DNA of 64,000 nucleotides from Rhexocercosporidium sp. MPI-PUGE-AT-0058 (taxonomy: Eukaryota; Ascomycota; Leotiomycetes; Helotiales). The stretch is from NCBI GenBank assembly GCA_020746875.1, contig JAGTJL010000001.1, positions 2,356,001-2,420,000 of the forward strand. Direction: 5' to 3'. Numbering within the stretch: position 1 is the stretch's first letter; each line of letters opens with the position of its first letter. Below are positions 11,433 to 22,197 of this stretch, in pieces. Below the pieces are notes generated by a model, which saw only the letters and a program-made list of their open reading frames with translations, did no database searches and was not told the DNA's origin. Made by a program: the position numbers and the translations under genes.

Positions 11433-13162
11433 TTACACATGTTCCTTGTGGTCCGCAGATTTGCTCAACACGGCCTTGTCATCCCGATGCACATCATTAC
11501 CGCCAACATTCGCATCCTCGCCATCAAACAGCACAGCAATTTCTTCCAAAGTAGGTCCCCTAGTCTCCACATAGTAGAAGTATATGACCAAGCACTGGAA
11601 CACCAAAATTGCAATATACAAGAAGTAGAACTTCCACTGCAGATTCTCTAATCCGATAGGGTTGACGTACTGGTTAAACACCCCACTGAGAGCCGTGAAC
11701 GTGAAGCAGAGAGTTAATCCTTTGGCACGGATCTGGTATGGCAAGATCTCAACTGTGTACGAGACGGTAAGTCCTGGCCAGGCGGCTCCAGCAGCTCCGT
11801 AAAAGAGGAATATCATGGCGAGAACTGCTGATCCGGCATCCTGAGAACCAGTCTTCGCATAGACTGCACTACAAGCAGTCCAAACAGTGAAGGCGATGAG
11901 CATGCCAATACCAGCGAAGAGGAATAGTACTCGTCGCCCAACACGATCGACCAGGAAAGCTGAACCGAGAGATACGAGGAAACACCATATTGTGAGGCCG
12001 CCGTTAATCACAGCTTGATCGGTGGACCTGGGACAAAATTGTTAGCGAAATTCAAGGGTAGGGCTTCCTTTAAAAGTGGGAGCTTACTTGGTGATACCAA
12101 TGGTCTTCAGAATGGACGACAAGTAGTAAGACACTAAGCCATTGCCAGAGCATTGAGAGAAGATAGCAGTGAGAATGATCAGGATGCAACGCTTTCTGTT
12201 TCCAGGTGTGCGAACTAAGTCTGCCCATCCGCTCCTCGAAGCAGCCTCTCGCTCCATGCGGAGCGTCTCGCGAATCTCGTTATACTCGAATGTGACAAAG
12301 TCGTCTTGGACATTGTTGCCGTGGTACTTGGTGAGGATCTTGAGAGCCTCGTCATCCTTCCCTTTGCTGATCAACCAACGAGGTGATTCTGGAACGGTGT
12401 ATAGAGCGAGGAGCTGGATGCCCGGCATAAGACATTGCAATCCAGTTGGCAGACGCCACTGCAGATTCCCCGAGAGATTGACCAGAGTGCCGTAGGTGCA
12501 CCAAGCAGCGATGATAGCTCCCTGTATTCAGTTGTTAGCCTGACCTTTTGTGACTGCCTATGAAAGAATCCCTTACGAGGTACCAGAGAGTATTATAGAT
12601 AGTTGTAATCTTTCCTCGGTGTCTTGGATGGGCGACTTCAGTGATAAGGAGTGGGCAAGTTGCATTTGCTATATTCGAACCAAAGCCAATGAAGAAACGT
12701 CCCGCCAAGTACATTGGTTCCGCATTCGACGCTGGAGGGAAAGATTGTAGCAGTGCACCCAGAAGGATGAATAGGCATCCAATGGCGGTTCCATGCCGTC
12801 TTCCAAACCCGTCGGCAATATAGGGTACGAAAGGAAGACATGCAAGTCCTCCAAATCCTGGCATGGCACCAAAGATTCCGAGCCTAGATCCTACGGGATG
12901 ATTGAAGACTATATGGGTCAGCTTATGCTGAATCCTCAGCGTTATATTGCTTACACTCTTGCCATGTGTTCATGGTTTGCAGGCCGTTCAAAACACTGCC
13001 GTCGTATCCAAGTGTGGTCGATCCGAGGAAGAGAAAAGGCATCAAAATGTAGAGTTTTCGAAGTTCGGTCTGTCGATACCAAGGGATATCAGGGGTGTCA
13101 ACAAGCCGTCTCGCGGAGTCCGAAGACCCATCGTGTGTTGTAGCCATCTCCTTGGAAGACAT
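11433..13162 (-). CDS. MFS sugar transporter (hexose/lactose permease type)
   Basis: Four exons (13162-12955, 12908-12577, 12521-12088, 12027-11433) give 522 residues, all junctions in frame. Sugar-porter signatures are clear: 'ADGFGRRHGTAIGC' after TM2, 'GRFFIGFGSNIANATCPLLI' in TM4, 'HPRHRGKITTIYNTLWYL', 'VPESPRWLISKGKDDEA' in the central loop, 'VDRVGRRVLFLFAGIG', and 'VETRGPTLEEIAVLFDG' at the cytosolic C-terminus. Twelve membrane segments are expected, in the plasma membrane, as proton symport. Fungal relatives include lactose/galactose and other disaccharide or hexose permeases. It is transcribed divergently from a Zn2Cys6 regulator, with a GH35 beta-galactosidase beyond, which favours uptake of a galactoside or its product. 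The exact substrate cannot be read from sequence. Confidence 0.9.
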
Positions 13163-13996
13163 GATGTAGAAGTTAAATCCTTCTGACAGATCCCGATAGC
13201 TGTGTTGTTTTGAAAGGAACCCAGGACTTGTTTGTCGATCTGTGCTGGATTTGTTTCTCAGGATATCCCACGATACTTATACAACTTCATCATCATCATG
13301 CATGATATAGAGTAGACATCTCTCCATGATCCCCAGGTTTCCAAGCCACAAAGCCGAGCAATCTCGAAGGACAACTAGTCCATCCGAAGATTTTGCAATT
13401 GGAGTGGGGGCAACGCTTGAGCGATTCTCGCTCGTCTATTGAGCATCGATGCCCCTGTTGGTCGATTCCCCCACCCGGACTGTTGGATATACGGGGGTAA
13501 AAGCTGCTTCAGGGATATCTGTGGAGGAGGCGGGGAGACAATTGACCTGATGTGCCCCAGTGTGCGCTGGCTCTTCCATATAGAGTGGCGTCAGAGTAGC
13601 TCCGAGAATTATGCGCCCCCATCCACTACTAAGTAATGCCCAGACAACACAAATCGCCCCTATCCCTGATCTATTTGCTGGCATCTCAAGCTACAAGTAG
13701 TTATCGGGAGCATCAAATTCAGTCTGGGGGTTGTCCGAGGTTAATCTCTTTTCGGAGAAGGACGCATGACTGATGCGGGGTCCCAGGAAATCCCCGCCAT
13801 ATCTTTTCCATCACTTCGCTTATTTCCGAGGAAACTCCTTCTCCTTCGGCACAGGAAATGCAGCTCCTGAGACTAACAAGGGACTGACCTAAGACCTTAG
13901 TAAGTTCTGGAGGCTAGCCTCGAGCAATTCCATCCGAGATATATCCTCAGAGTTCAGCCCGCCCTGCCCGTTCTTGCACCTGTTCCGGATGTAAAG
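13163..13996. promoter_or_regulatory. Divergent promoter region of permease and regulator genes
   Basis: An 834-base head-to-head spacer serves both the permease (minus) and the Zn2Cys6 factor (plus). It contains CGG/CCG-type elements such as TCCGA at 13734-13738 facing TCGGA at 13752-13756, and a CGG-N13-CGG arrangement near 13477-13495. These are the trinucleotides bound by this regulator class, but no site is proven. Confidence 0.45.
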
Positions 13997-15863
13997 ATGG
14001 ATCCTCCAGAACCTCAGCCACCCCGGCAGATACAGCGTCGTTCGCGGAATGCTTGTGATGCTTGCCGTGCGCGGAAAGTAAAGGTGCGTGTTTGCACACA
14101 ACTATGTGAATTTTCTGAACTTCCTGTTATAATGATAATTACTAAAGTTTCTGACAATTGTGACTTTGGTAGTGTCTGTACGAAGGAGAGCAAACATGCC
14201 AAGCATGTATTGAACTGGCAATTCCTTGTACCCGCAACAGACCTAGGAAGAAAAGGGGCCCACCCAATCGGTAAGATCATAGCATCTTCAATCTCATTGC
14301 TGCAGGGAGGGAAAAACTGCGAGTAGTATAATTAAAAGCTTGTGCAGATATGTGATAGGGCTCACGGAGACAGAAGTCGACCTTCCTTCTACCTCGCCTG
14401 CATCAACTTCTACAACAGCGATCACACCCAACTCAACATCAACATACCTGCCTCCATTGCCGATCTTGGACCAGATCGCTTCACCAGAGATCATAAGATG
14501 CATCCTAGATGACTGGTTCAACCTCATCCATTCCGTCTGTCCAATCCATCATCGGGCCAATTTCCTCAAGAGACTTGCAAACGGAGATGTAGAGAGAGAT
14601 CCTGAATTTCTAGCTCTAGTCATCTCTCTTTGCTGTGCCACGGTCTCGAGTCTGCCTCGAAAAGCAGCAGTTGACTATCCCGATGTCACCGTAAAGCGAT
14701 GTTTCGATGTCATTCAATATCATCGCCTACTAGATAATTATCGGAGTATTTCTCTTCAATGGTGTCAAGCAAAATACCACCTGAGCACCTCGTTTGTAGG
14801 GGAAGAAAGCTTGATATCATTCCGGCTACTTGGAGAAGTCGCGACTGGAATCAAGTACTTGGTCTGCTATGACATGCCTAATATGTCACGTATTGAGGTG
14901 GAACTTGCGAAGCGTTTGTACTGCCTCATATTATGTGGACTTTGGTGAGTCTCACCAATGTTGATAGACCCACTGCTGACGTTACAGTACATGGTCCATA
15001 TATGGTCGACCCTGCATCGGACTGCTCTCTCCTCAAGATAACATTCAAGCGATGAAACCTCTAGACTTGAACGACACCGAACTCGACCCGACCAACATCG
15101 ACCCTGCAAACCCTTGGCATGGTGATACACTTACATATGTACCCGGCTTAAACTATCTCACTCACTTGTTCTACCTCTGGCATTCAAGCCAGCAGACGTC
15201 GCCCCTTTCTATACCTCATATCCAACAGCATATGACATATATCCAGCGGGCCCTCGACACTCTTCCCCCTTCTCTGCGGTGGCGAGGTGGGTTGTCTAGG
15301 CCACCAGGTAGCAACTTCGGAACCGATGTACAGACAGCCAATTTGTATATTACTCAGTTGCATATCCGATCGTCTCTGTTGGAACAGATGTATACCTTGT
15401 CGAAGTCTCTTCCGACCAGTCCGGCGCTTGATGGTCGACAAATGGGACATAGCCTGAATATACACAAGGATGAGATTCGCAAGCAGAGAGCTGAGATTGT
15501 GAAGGACTTGCTTGAAATTCTCTACCATATGAGTGAAGAGACCCTAGAAGCAAATGGGCACAGTAAGTACAAAGTGTTCAACATCCCAAGCTTACTTGCA
15601 AATCTCAGTCACTAATCTAGATTCTTACAAAAGGCTTGGTTCCCAAAGTCCGGGACATCGGCAGTGCTCTACTAGACGAAATGAGAATTGGAGACAGCCA
15701 GCTGAACAGCAGCGAGAATGATGGAAATGGTGCAATTGGTGGTCAGGAGGCAAGCTTGGATTTGAGAAAGCTATTGGAGAAATTGGAAAGACTTGACTTC
15801 CGGCCCTGGGATGATGGATATCAAAGGCGTTCGTTCATAGGCTCTAGCCCATTGGCAATGTAG
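13997..15863 (+). CDS. Zn(II)2Cys6 fungal transcription factor
   Basis: Five exons (13997-14083, 14173-14270, 14348-14944, 14988-15562, 15634-15863) give 528 residues with all phases matching. The binuclear zinc cluster is split by the first intron: CDACRARKVK | CLYEGEQTCQACIELAIPC, spacing CX2CX6CX7CX2CX6C. It is followed by the basic stretch RNRPRKKRGPP. A Ser/Thr-rich linker leads into a fungal-specific middle homology region ('LDDWFNLIHSVCPIHHRANF', then 'EFLALVISLCCATVSSLPRKA'). It is expected to bind CGG repeats in the nucleus as an activator or repressor. Its place between a sugar permease and a beta-galactosidase suggests local control of sugar use, as for AraR/GalX-like factors. That is inference from position. 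Confidence 0.88.
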
Positions 15864-16369
15864 ACCGGGCGTTCCACTTATTAACAATAATCCATAATAA
15901 TACAATTCTTCCTCCATGACCTATTAAGTAGTTAAGTCGGTAAACTTTTGTGCAGGCGAGAGTTTTTCGCAGTTGCGGAGTAAGTTCATACGGACCCGCA
16001 GATCGCCTAGCCAGTTCCATCCGAGTATTATGCGGCAGTCTGCTAGAGGCCTGCCCCCCTCCCCCACCCACCATTTAGTACATGGCTAGTAATGCAGAAG
16101 AAGTAAGTGGGGCATACATGGCCCAAAGTTCCCCAGCTTTAGATGTCTTCAGGGAGGTACTTCCGAACAATTTGCGAAACAGAAACAACGCATGGCAACA
16201 TGCCAATCAACGAGCTCGTCCTCGCTGAGTTTCGACTGCAGATCTTCCATATCCACATCTGACTGTAGCTACCTTATGTAAGACGCTGCCTTCCTTTCCT
16301 TTAAAGAGTAGGGGTTTCAATATTTTTCTGCCCTCATACCCATTCGTTTGTTCAGCCATTTGTATCGAC
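15864..16369. promoter_or_regulatory. Upstream region of the GH35 gene
   Basis: About 500 bases between the regulator stop and the beta-galactosidase start. It contains the regulator's 3' end and the GH35 promoter. No further gene seen. Confidence 0.4.
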
Positions 16370-18139
16370 ATGGTCATCAACTCAGAATCTCGACTTTCCA
16401 CATCTCAAAACTCATACGATATCCCAATCATGGCTGAGACATCCATTCCCCATCTCCGAAAAACTAAAAACTCAAGCCAGCTCATTGTCAATGGCAAACC
16501 ATTTCTCATGCTCGCTGGAGAGCTCCACAACTCCTCGTTGAGCTCAGCAAATTACATGTCGACGGTATGGCAGAACATGAAAGATGCCAACATCAACACC
16601 CTGCTCGGTTCCGTCACCTGGGAAATGATTGAGCCAGTTGAAGGCCAATTTGATTTTTCCGAGCTAGACAAAGTCATTCTTGGAGCGAGAGAGTACGACA
16701 TGCATCTCGTGCTCCTCTGGTTCGGCTCTTTCAAGAATGCCCTGAGCACATATGTGCCCCGCTGGGTCAAAAGGGACGTCAAACGTTTCCCAAGAGTACA
16801 TGTCTCTGAGGCTGGCTCAGTGATGAGAACAGAGGAACTACTTTCTCCCTTTTGTGAAGCTGCCTGGACAGCTGATGCGAAAGCTTTCTCGGCCCTGATG
16901 ACGCATCTGAAGGAGCTCGATAGCAAACACAGCACGGTCCTGATGGTTCAAGTTGAGAACGAAACAGGTCTATTAGGAGATTCGAGGGATCGCTCAAATA
17001 TCGCAAACAAGCTATTCAAAGAACCGGTTCCTGCACATCTCATCACTCAACTACAGTCTCTGCACACTGATGACTTGCATCCTTGTTTTTCGAAACGACA
17101 TCCTCATTTCTCATCTCTAGAAGCTGGGAAAGCAACATGGAAAGAATCATTTCCCGTGGGCCCAGATGCAGACGAAGCGTTCATGGCATACCACATCTCG
17201 CGATACGTCAACCATGTAACCACAGCAGGCAAAGCTGCATACTCCATCCCGCATTACACCAACGTCTGGCTCAATTTCGACGACCCCACAGTTCTTGACC
17301 TTCAAGGTCTTCCTCCAATCGTTGGCGGGGGCTCATCAGCAGGAGCCTATCCCTCTGGTGGCCCAGTCCCACACACATTTGACATCTGGAAGATTAACAC
17401 CCCAGCGCTCGACTTCCTCGCTCCAGATCTGTATTTCCACGACTACGAAGAGGTATGCAAACAATACACCCATGCCGGTCAACCACTTTTCATCCCCGAA
17501 CAACGCCGCGATGAGCGAGGTGCTCGAAGAGTCTGGCTCGCGTATGGGACTTATGCTGCGATTGGAACAAGTCCTTTCGGCATCGATTCTCTCCTAGCCA
17601 AAGACTCGCCAATCACAAAACACTACGGACTTCTTAGCTCCATGAGCTCGTTCATTCTCGAGACCCAAGCAACTCGTCCGGAAGACATCATGGGATTTTT
17701 CTTCGACGGGAAGGAAGATACCGCTGTGGAGCCGAAATGGGAGCGCACCTTTGGAGAGTTTACAGTCACTATCCAGCGATCCTTCGTATTTGGCAAACCA
17801 GGTCCCGGAGCCGGCATGGTGATCCATCAAGGCGATGGCAAATTCCTTCTTATTGGCTGGGGATTCCAAGTCGTGTTCTCGAGTCCGAACCCAAAGGCTA
17901 CTTTCACAGGCATTTTGTACTCGGAGGAGAAGGAGGTTGTGGATGATGGGAAAGGAGGGAAGATCTTGAAGACGGGGAGAGTACTGAATGGTGATGAGAC
18001 GAGGAGTGGGGCATTTATGATCATGCCGAATGAGGATCCTGATTATGGAGGGTTTCCTATTGCTGTTACGATTCCGTGTCGGACAATGGTGGCTGAGGTC
18101 GAAGCCTATTCGTTGTTTGAGGAAGAAGAAGATTTCTAG
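16370..18139 (+). CDS. Glycoside hydrolase family 35 beta-galactosidase with DUF5597-type C-terminus
   Basis: Intronless, 589 residues; an alternative start at 16430 (MAETSIPHL) would remove 20 residues and may be the true one. The N-terminal TIM barrel opens with 'GKPFLMLAGELHNSS', then 'WEMIEPVEGQFDF' and 'LLWFGSFKNA'. The acid/base glutamate is in 'MVQVENETG' (E198 from the first Met) and the nucleophile in 'FIPEQRRD' (E377). The C-terminal 150 residues resemble the DUF5597 extension of bacterial GH35 enzymes, some of which trim galactose from xyloglucan oligosaccharides. There is no signal peptide, so it should hydrolyse imported beta-galactosides in the cytosol. Neighbours are a permease and a zinc-cluster regulator. 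Confidence 0.87.
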   Translation: MVINSESRLSTSQNSYDIPIMAETSIPHLRKTKNSSQLIVNGKPFLMLAGELHNSSLSSANYMSTVWQNMKDANINTLLGSVTWEMIEPVEGQFDFSELDKVILGAREYDMHLVLLWFGSFKNALSTYVPRWVKRDVKRFPRVHVSEAGSVMRTEELLSPFCEAAWTADAKAFSALMTHLKELDSKHSTVLMVQVENETGLLGDSRDRSNIANKLFKEPVPAHLITQLQSLHTDDLHPCFSKRHPHFSSLEAGKATWKESFPVGPDADEAFMAYHISRYVNHVTTAGKAAYSIPHYTNVWLNFDDPTVLDLQGLPPIVGGGSSAGAYPSGGPVPHTFDIWKINTPALDFLAPDLYFHDYEEVCKQYTHAGQPLFIPEQRRDERGARRVWLAYGTYAAIGTSPFGIDSLLAKDSPITKHYGLLSSMSSFILETQATRPEDIMGFFFDGKEDTAVEPKWERTFGEFTVTIQRSFVFGKPGPGAGMVIHQGDGKFLLIGWGFQVVFSSPNPKATFTGILYSEEKEVVDDGKGGKILKTGRVLNGDETRSGAFMIMPNEDPDYGGFPIAVTIPCRTMVAEVEAYSLFEEEEDF

Positions 18140-18539
18140 ACTGGTTTGCTTTCCAATTAATCAATGAAATTATGGCAATTAGCTAAACTATAGAGTCTAT
18201 CTGGCGTACGTCTATGTTCATTCAACAATTTGACTCGGTACTTGAAGGGAATCCCAAAGTCGAAACGGTTTTCAGCAAAAGAATTTCTACTTCTTTTTAC
18301 GTGTCGCATCTCAAATTGAAGGCAAGTCTATTTAGTGATCCACTTGTACTTTTTGTGACTACCTAAAGAGACTCTCTCTCATGGCTGCTGTGTTCTTCCA
18401 AAGCAAATTGCTTGCTTCTGGAAGAAAATTTTCTTTTAGTGTCATTTCAAGAAAACCTGGACAGATTGGGCATCACATGTTGCTGTTCCACCCAATGCAA
18501 ATGCCAAGACCGATATGAAAAAAGGAAAGAAATCAAGGT
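18140..18539. other. Convergent intergenic spacer
   Basis: Lies between the GH35 stop and the end of paralog A (minus). No gene seen. Confidence 0.45.
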
Positions 18540-20449
18540 TCACCGAGCACCTTGCTTTGGCGCCTCGCCCTTGGCCTTCGCAATGCGACTTCCAGGCTTT
18601 CCTCTCTTTCCGCGACGAAAGGATGACGGAACCTTAACCTGAACAGCAACCAACTCCGCAGCGTCGAAGACAATCTTGGCCTCAGCATGAGCCGCCTTGG
18701 TCGGATCACCCTTCTTCTCGGAGCGAACAGCAAGATAGGTGATGCCGGTTCCAGCTTTACTCTCCTTCTTGCTTGCCAACCACTCCTCGGCATTCATTTC
18801 ATACTTCTCCTTCACCTTCTTATCAGCCTCTGCTTTGGCCTGCTGATCCTTCTGCAGCTTCAACTTCTTGGTGAGCTCCAATTGCTCCTTGGCTTTCGTC
18901 AACTTTTCGGCCTCGGCCCATCGAGTAGCGATAAATTCCTCCCATCTCACAGCTGATCCCCAAGGCTGGATGCGGATATCAGCAGGATCAATGTGCTCAC
19001 CAGCTGCTTGTTGTCTCTTGGTCTTCTTCCTAAGAGTTGGTGCCGATAGTCTCAACTCTTCCAATCCCGGCAGGGCCTTCGTAACATGACCAACAACGAG
19101 ATCAATTCTCTCCTTGTCTGCCATACCTCTCATTCCGCTGGGAGTGTAGTTCTAAAACTCGGCATTCGGTCCTTGGAAGATAGTGAGATGATGGAGGTTT
19201 GGACAGACTTTGTTGAGAATTGTCGTATAGATTGGAAGGAGCTCGCAGAGTCCAATTGGACACAAACGGGGCACCTTTCCTGCTTCTGCAGTCTTCCAGA
19301 ATCCCTCGACCTTGACAGCATTGATAAGGGAGGCTTTCTCAGGACCGATTTGACGCATGAATTGGACAAGTGGGTCGCGACGGAGGAATGAATTATGTTC
19401 GATATCACCACCAAACATCTCCTTGATTGCTAATTGGATCTTGCCATTTGACATAGGGGTTCCATCGGGGTATGGTAGGCCAGGAATCAAGTGGCTGTAT
19501 CTGCTCAAAGCGTTGTACTCGTGAACACCTCGACCGTTGGTGAACGGCTCCTGGCCACGAGTATCGAAGACGAATGTATTGGAGTAAAGGATGGGTGTTC
19601 CAAGTTCATTCAGCTTCTTGCAGGTGCGCAAGAGCGTTAGACCAATTAAGCCTGTTGTCTTTGAGATCGACATGTGCGTGACCTTGGCTGGGTGCTCGCC
19701 ACGCTCCTGGAGCAGGTGGTGGATGACGGTACCTGTGACTTGATCGACGGTGTCTGGCAAGGCCCAGATGCCCACGTATGCTGTGCTCTTAGCTAGGCCA
19801 TTCGATAGCTGAGCCAAGTCCTCTGCCGTAGCAAGAGTAGACCAAGTATACTTCAGGACTTCAGGAGATCCATCATATTTTGGAAGGCACCCTTCACTGT
19901 ATCCAACCTGGCGCCGACCCTCCCATTGGTATCCTCTCAGCGTGATCTTTGTTTGAGGGACGATGTGACTTAGGTTGTACCGAATCGGTCCTGGTACAAT
20001 ACCATCTGGTCTGAGGAGGAAGTACTTAAGGACTTTCTCAATGATATCTAGAAATGAAGATTATCAGCATGGTTCTAATGACAGAATTCTGAAGGCTGGA
20101 GCTTACCACTGCCAAGGCTCATGAAGGGAAATACTTTAACAGGGTTTTCAGCGCCTGTGCTGATGGCTGCCTGCTTCTCTTCACCAGCCTCGGAAGTTTT
20201 CTTCATATTGACCACGGTTTCAATGATTTTCTCTCCATGATTTGGCTTAGAGGTGGATGTCTCATCAGCTGGAGTGTCCTTGAGCTTCTCTCCCTCACTG
20301 GCTTGGGAAGCATTTGTCTTGGACTCCTTGGTTTCCATTTTGACTACGGCCGGAGCGCGAGCCGTCAACTCTGCTCGGAGCAACTTCAGTTTCTCATCTT
20401 GGGTCAACTTGGGTTTAACCAAGTTTGATGGGATTGTAGAAGTGGACAT
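18540..20449 (-). pseudogene. Paralog family copy A: unnamed fungal protein with one in-frame TAG
   Basis: Exon 1 (20449-20107, from MSTSTIPSNL) joins exon 2 (20047-18540) across a GTAAGC/CTAG intron. The 617-codon frame is open except for one TAG at 19154-19152, after 'IFQGPNAEF'. The part before it gives 412 residues. It holds a family core: 'FLLRPDGIVPGPIRY', 'YDGSPEVLKYTWS', then 'TLLRTCKKLNELG' and 'ILYSNTFVFDTRG', reminiscent of the 'TCRQIYxEAxPLLYxxNTF' motif of fungal 2EXR/F-box-like proteins. The part after the TAG (203 codons) is open and carries 'IQPWGSAVRWEEFIATRW', a Lys/Glu-rich coiled coil and a very basic tail. The stop falls inside sequence aligned to copies B and C, so it is premature. 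The protein may still be made in truncated form. Function unknown. Confidence 0.65.
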
Positions 20450-22197
20450 CTTGTTTACTTGTCGATTGACGACCAAGAATCGAAGATTGGACACGGCCAA
20501 AGATGGTGTCTTGAGAATGAGATTGAAGAGCGGATGTTATCGTGGAAGGGGGGTTGATTCAAAGTATGAAAATAGTCGAAGCCTAAGTGTTGTAATGCTT
20601 GAATATTGTCGAGTTGCAATCTAATATTGTGGAATCGAAATCCAGATCTCGAGATGTGGGTGTCGAGGAAGGATGATAGAGGGGGTGGAGGGGAACGAGG
20701 TCAAGTTTATATAAAGAATGTATGGCGAAGACTCGAAGCGAAGCCATCCATGAGGAGCTAAAAGACGATCCCGAGTAGGCCAATGAATGGGTTCGTTTCA
20801 CTCAAATGTCGCAGCAGAAAGTGTGCTCGCGCTGAGTTGGAGCGGCAACGAAGCAGCTCGCTTAATTCACTGCTTCAACTTTATAAGTGGTCTACACCCC
20901 CTCGACGGCGTCATGGTGACAGCCATGCGCCGATTAATTCTCCTCAGCTACTACCGGAGGCATGATTGGTTCCTCGGCCGGTTTGGTTCCCATTTATTGC
21001 CCCCTAGTACTGTACATGTGAATGCGTCCAGACGGCTCGGTTACTGAAAGCAATTGTAGCAACCTACCCGACCGAGCGTTGTCATCAATCTTGTAGGAGT
21101 CAGTGACAACGTGGACTGCGACATAAAGTGAGTTAGCCTGTATTAATGCCGGAAATCTGCATCCCTTCCTGCTCTATACAAGCCAAGCGATTCCATTGAA
21201 TGGGGAAATTATATATTTCAGCAGAGAACTTGGATGGGCTGCTGTCACGTCAAATCATTCACCCAATAATTTTCGTAGGAAATTCTAGCTCTTATTTCTA
21301 TGGCTATAGCGCTTGTTGGCTGCTCTTGAGGCCTCGAGGGGTAAGTCTCGACGTGGCTGCTCCGGATTGCCAGCCCCTCCTTTGCTGAATGAATTGGGTG
21401 AGACTAGGGAGTTTTCCTCCAGCATCAAGTGAAATCATATTCACAAAGAAACTTTTGTCAATGTATAAATTCAATTTTCCGTTGGCCAGGATTCGCCTGC
21501 GTGCCATAGCGGTGAAGTGACTAGGACGCTTGCGAAAAAACAAACGCCCTCTGAGATTAAGCGAGGATCAAAACAAACCAAACAGGTCAAGTGACACGTC
21601 ATGGGTCAGATTTCTGGAGTGAAGAGGAACAGCAGTCGGGTTTGTCCGACATTCTAGACCATTCACTATATAATGCCAGACCTTTGAAATTTCCGAGTCT
21701 TGGAAGTGCCGGGTTTGAGGTAGCTATTCTATCATCTCGATTATTGTAGGATTGCACGATGAATTATGCAGCTCCTCGTGGGTTATTTTAAAGTCGGTGC
21801 GTTTTCGTCAAGAGATTGTCGAACTCAATTTGGACATTTTTGTCTTAAGAAGATTGTGACTAGTGAAGGAAAGGGTATTGGTTATCTTACCTTTAGGGCT
21901 CGGATTAAAACTAGCAAACGAAGAGATGGAAGATCACGAAGGTCAGTTCCATGCGAGAAAAAAATACATTGCTTGCAGAAAAAACACTTTTAGTTCCCAG
22001 GCTACCATGCCAACTGCGCTACCAAAGAAAAAGACACGATGAAAAGTGCAATGCCCCCGCAAATTCGGACTGCCAGATGTCGAAGTCCTTCCTCCAGTTG
22101 ACTCGAAGACATTCCTAGGATCGTGGAGAGAAAAAAGACTAGCGCCGAACAAACTGAACACCCAGCTAGTCACCAGAGGAAACCTCACCAAGAGAAT
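20450..22197. other. Intergenic region between paralogs A and B
   Basis: Contains the upstream region of A (resembling that of B) and, further on, about 1.2 kb with no recognisable gene. The small open frames look random. Confidence 0.5.
20646..20880 (-). repeat. Upstream block of copy A, similar to that of copy B
   Basis: Shares ordered short matches with 23935-24155: 'gagatgtggg' and 'tgtcgagg' followed by a purine-rich ggatg/ggagg tract, a TATA-like stretch, 'ctcgaagcgaagcc', and 'cgcttaattcac'. This points to duplication of gene plus promoter. Confidence 0.5.

Noticed and set aside
19152..19154. Natural stop-codon readthrough as an explanation for the TAG in copy A
   Set aside because: The TAG is followed by AAC rather than a CTA-type readthrough context, and other copies have different stops at other places, so decay is simpler.
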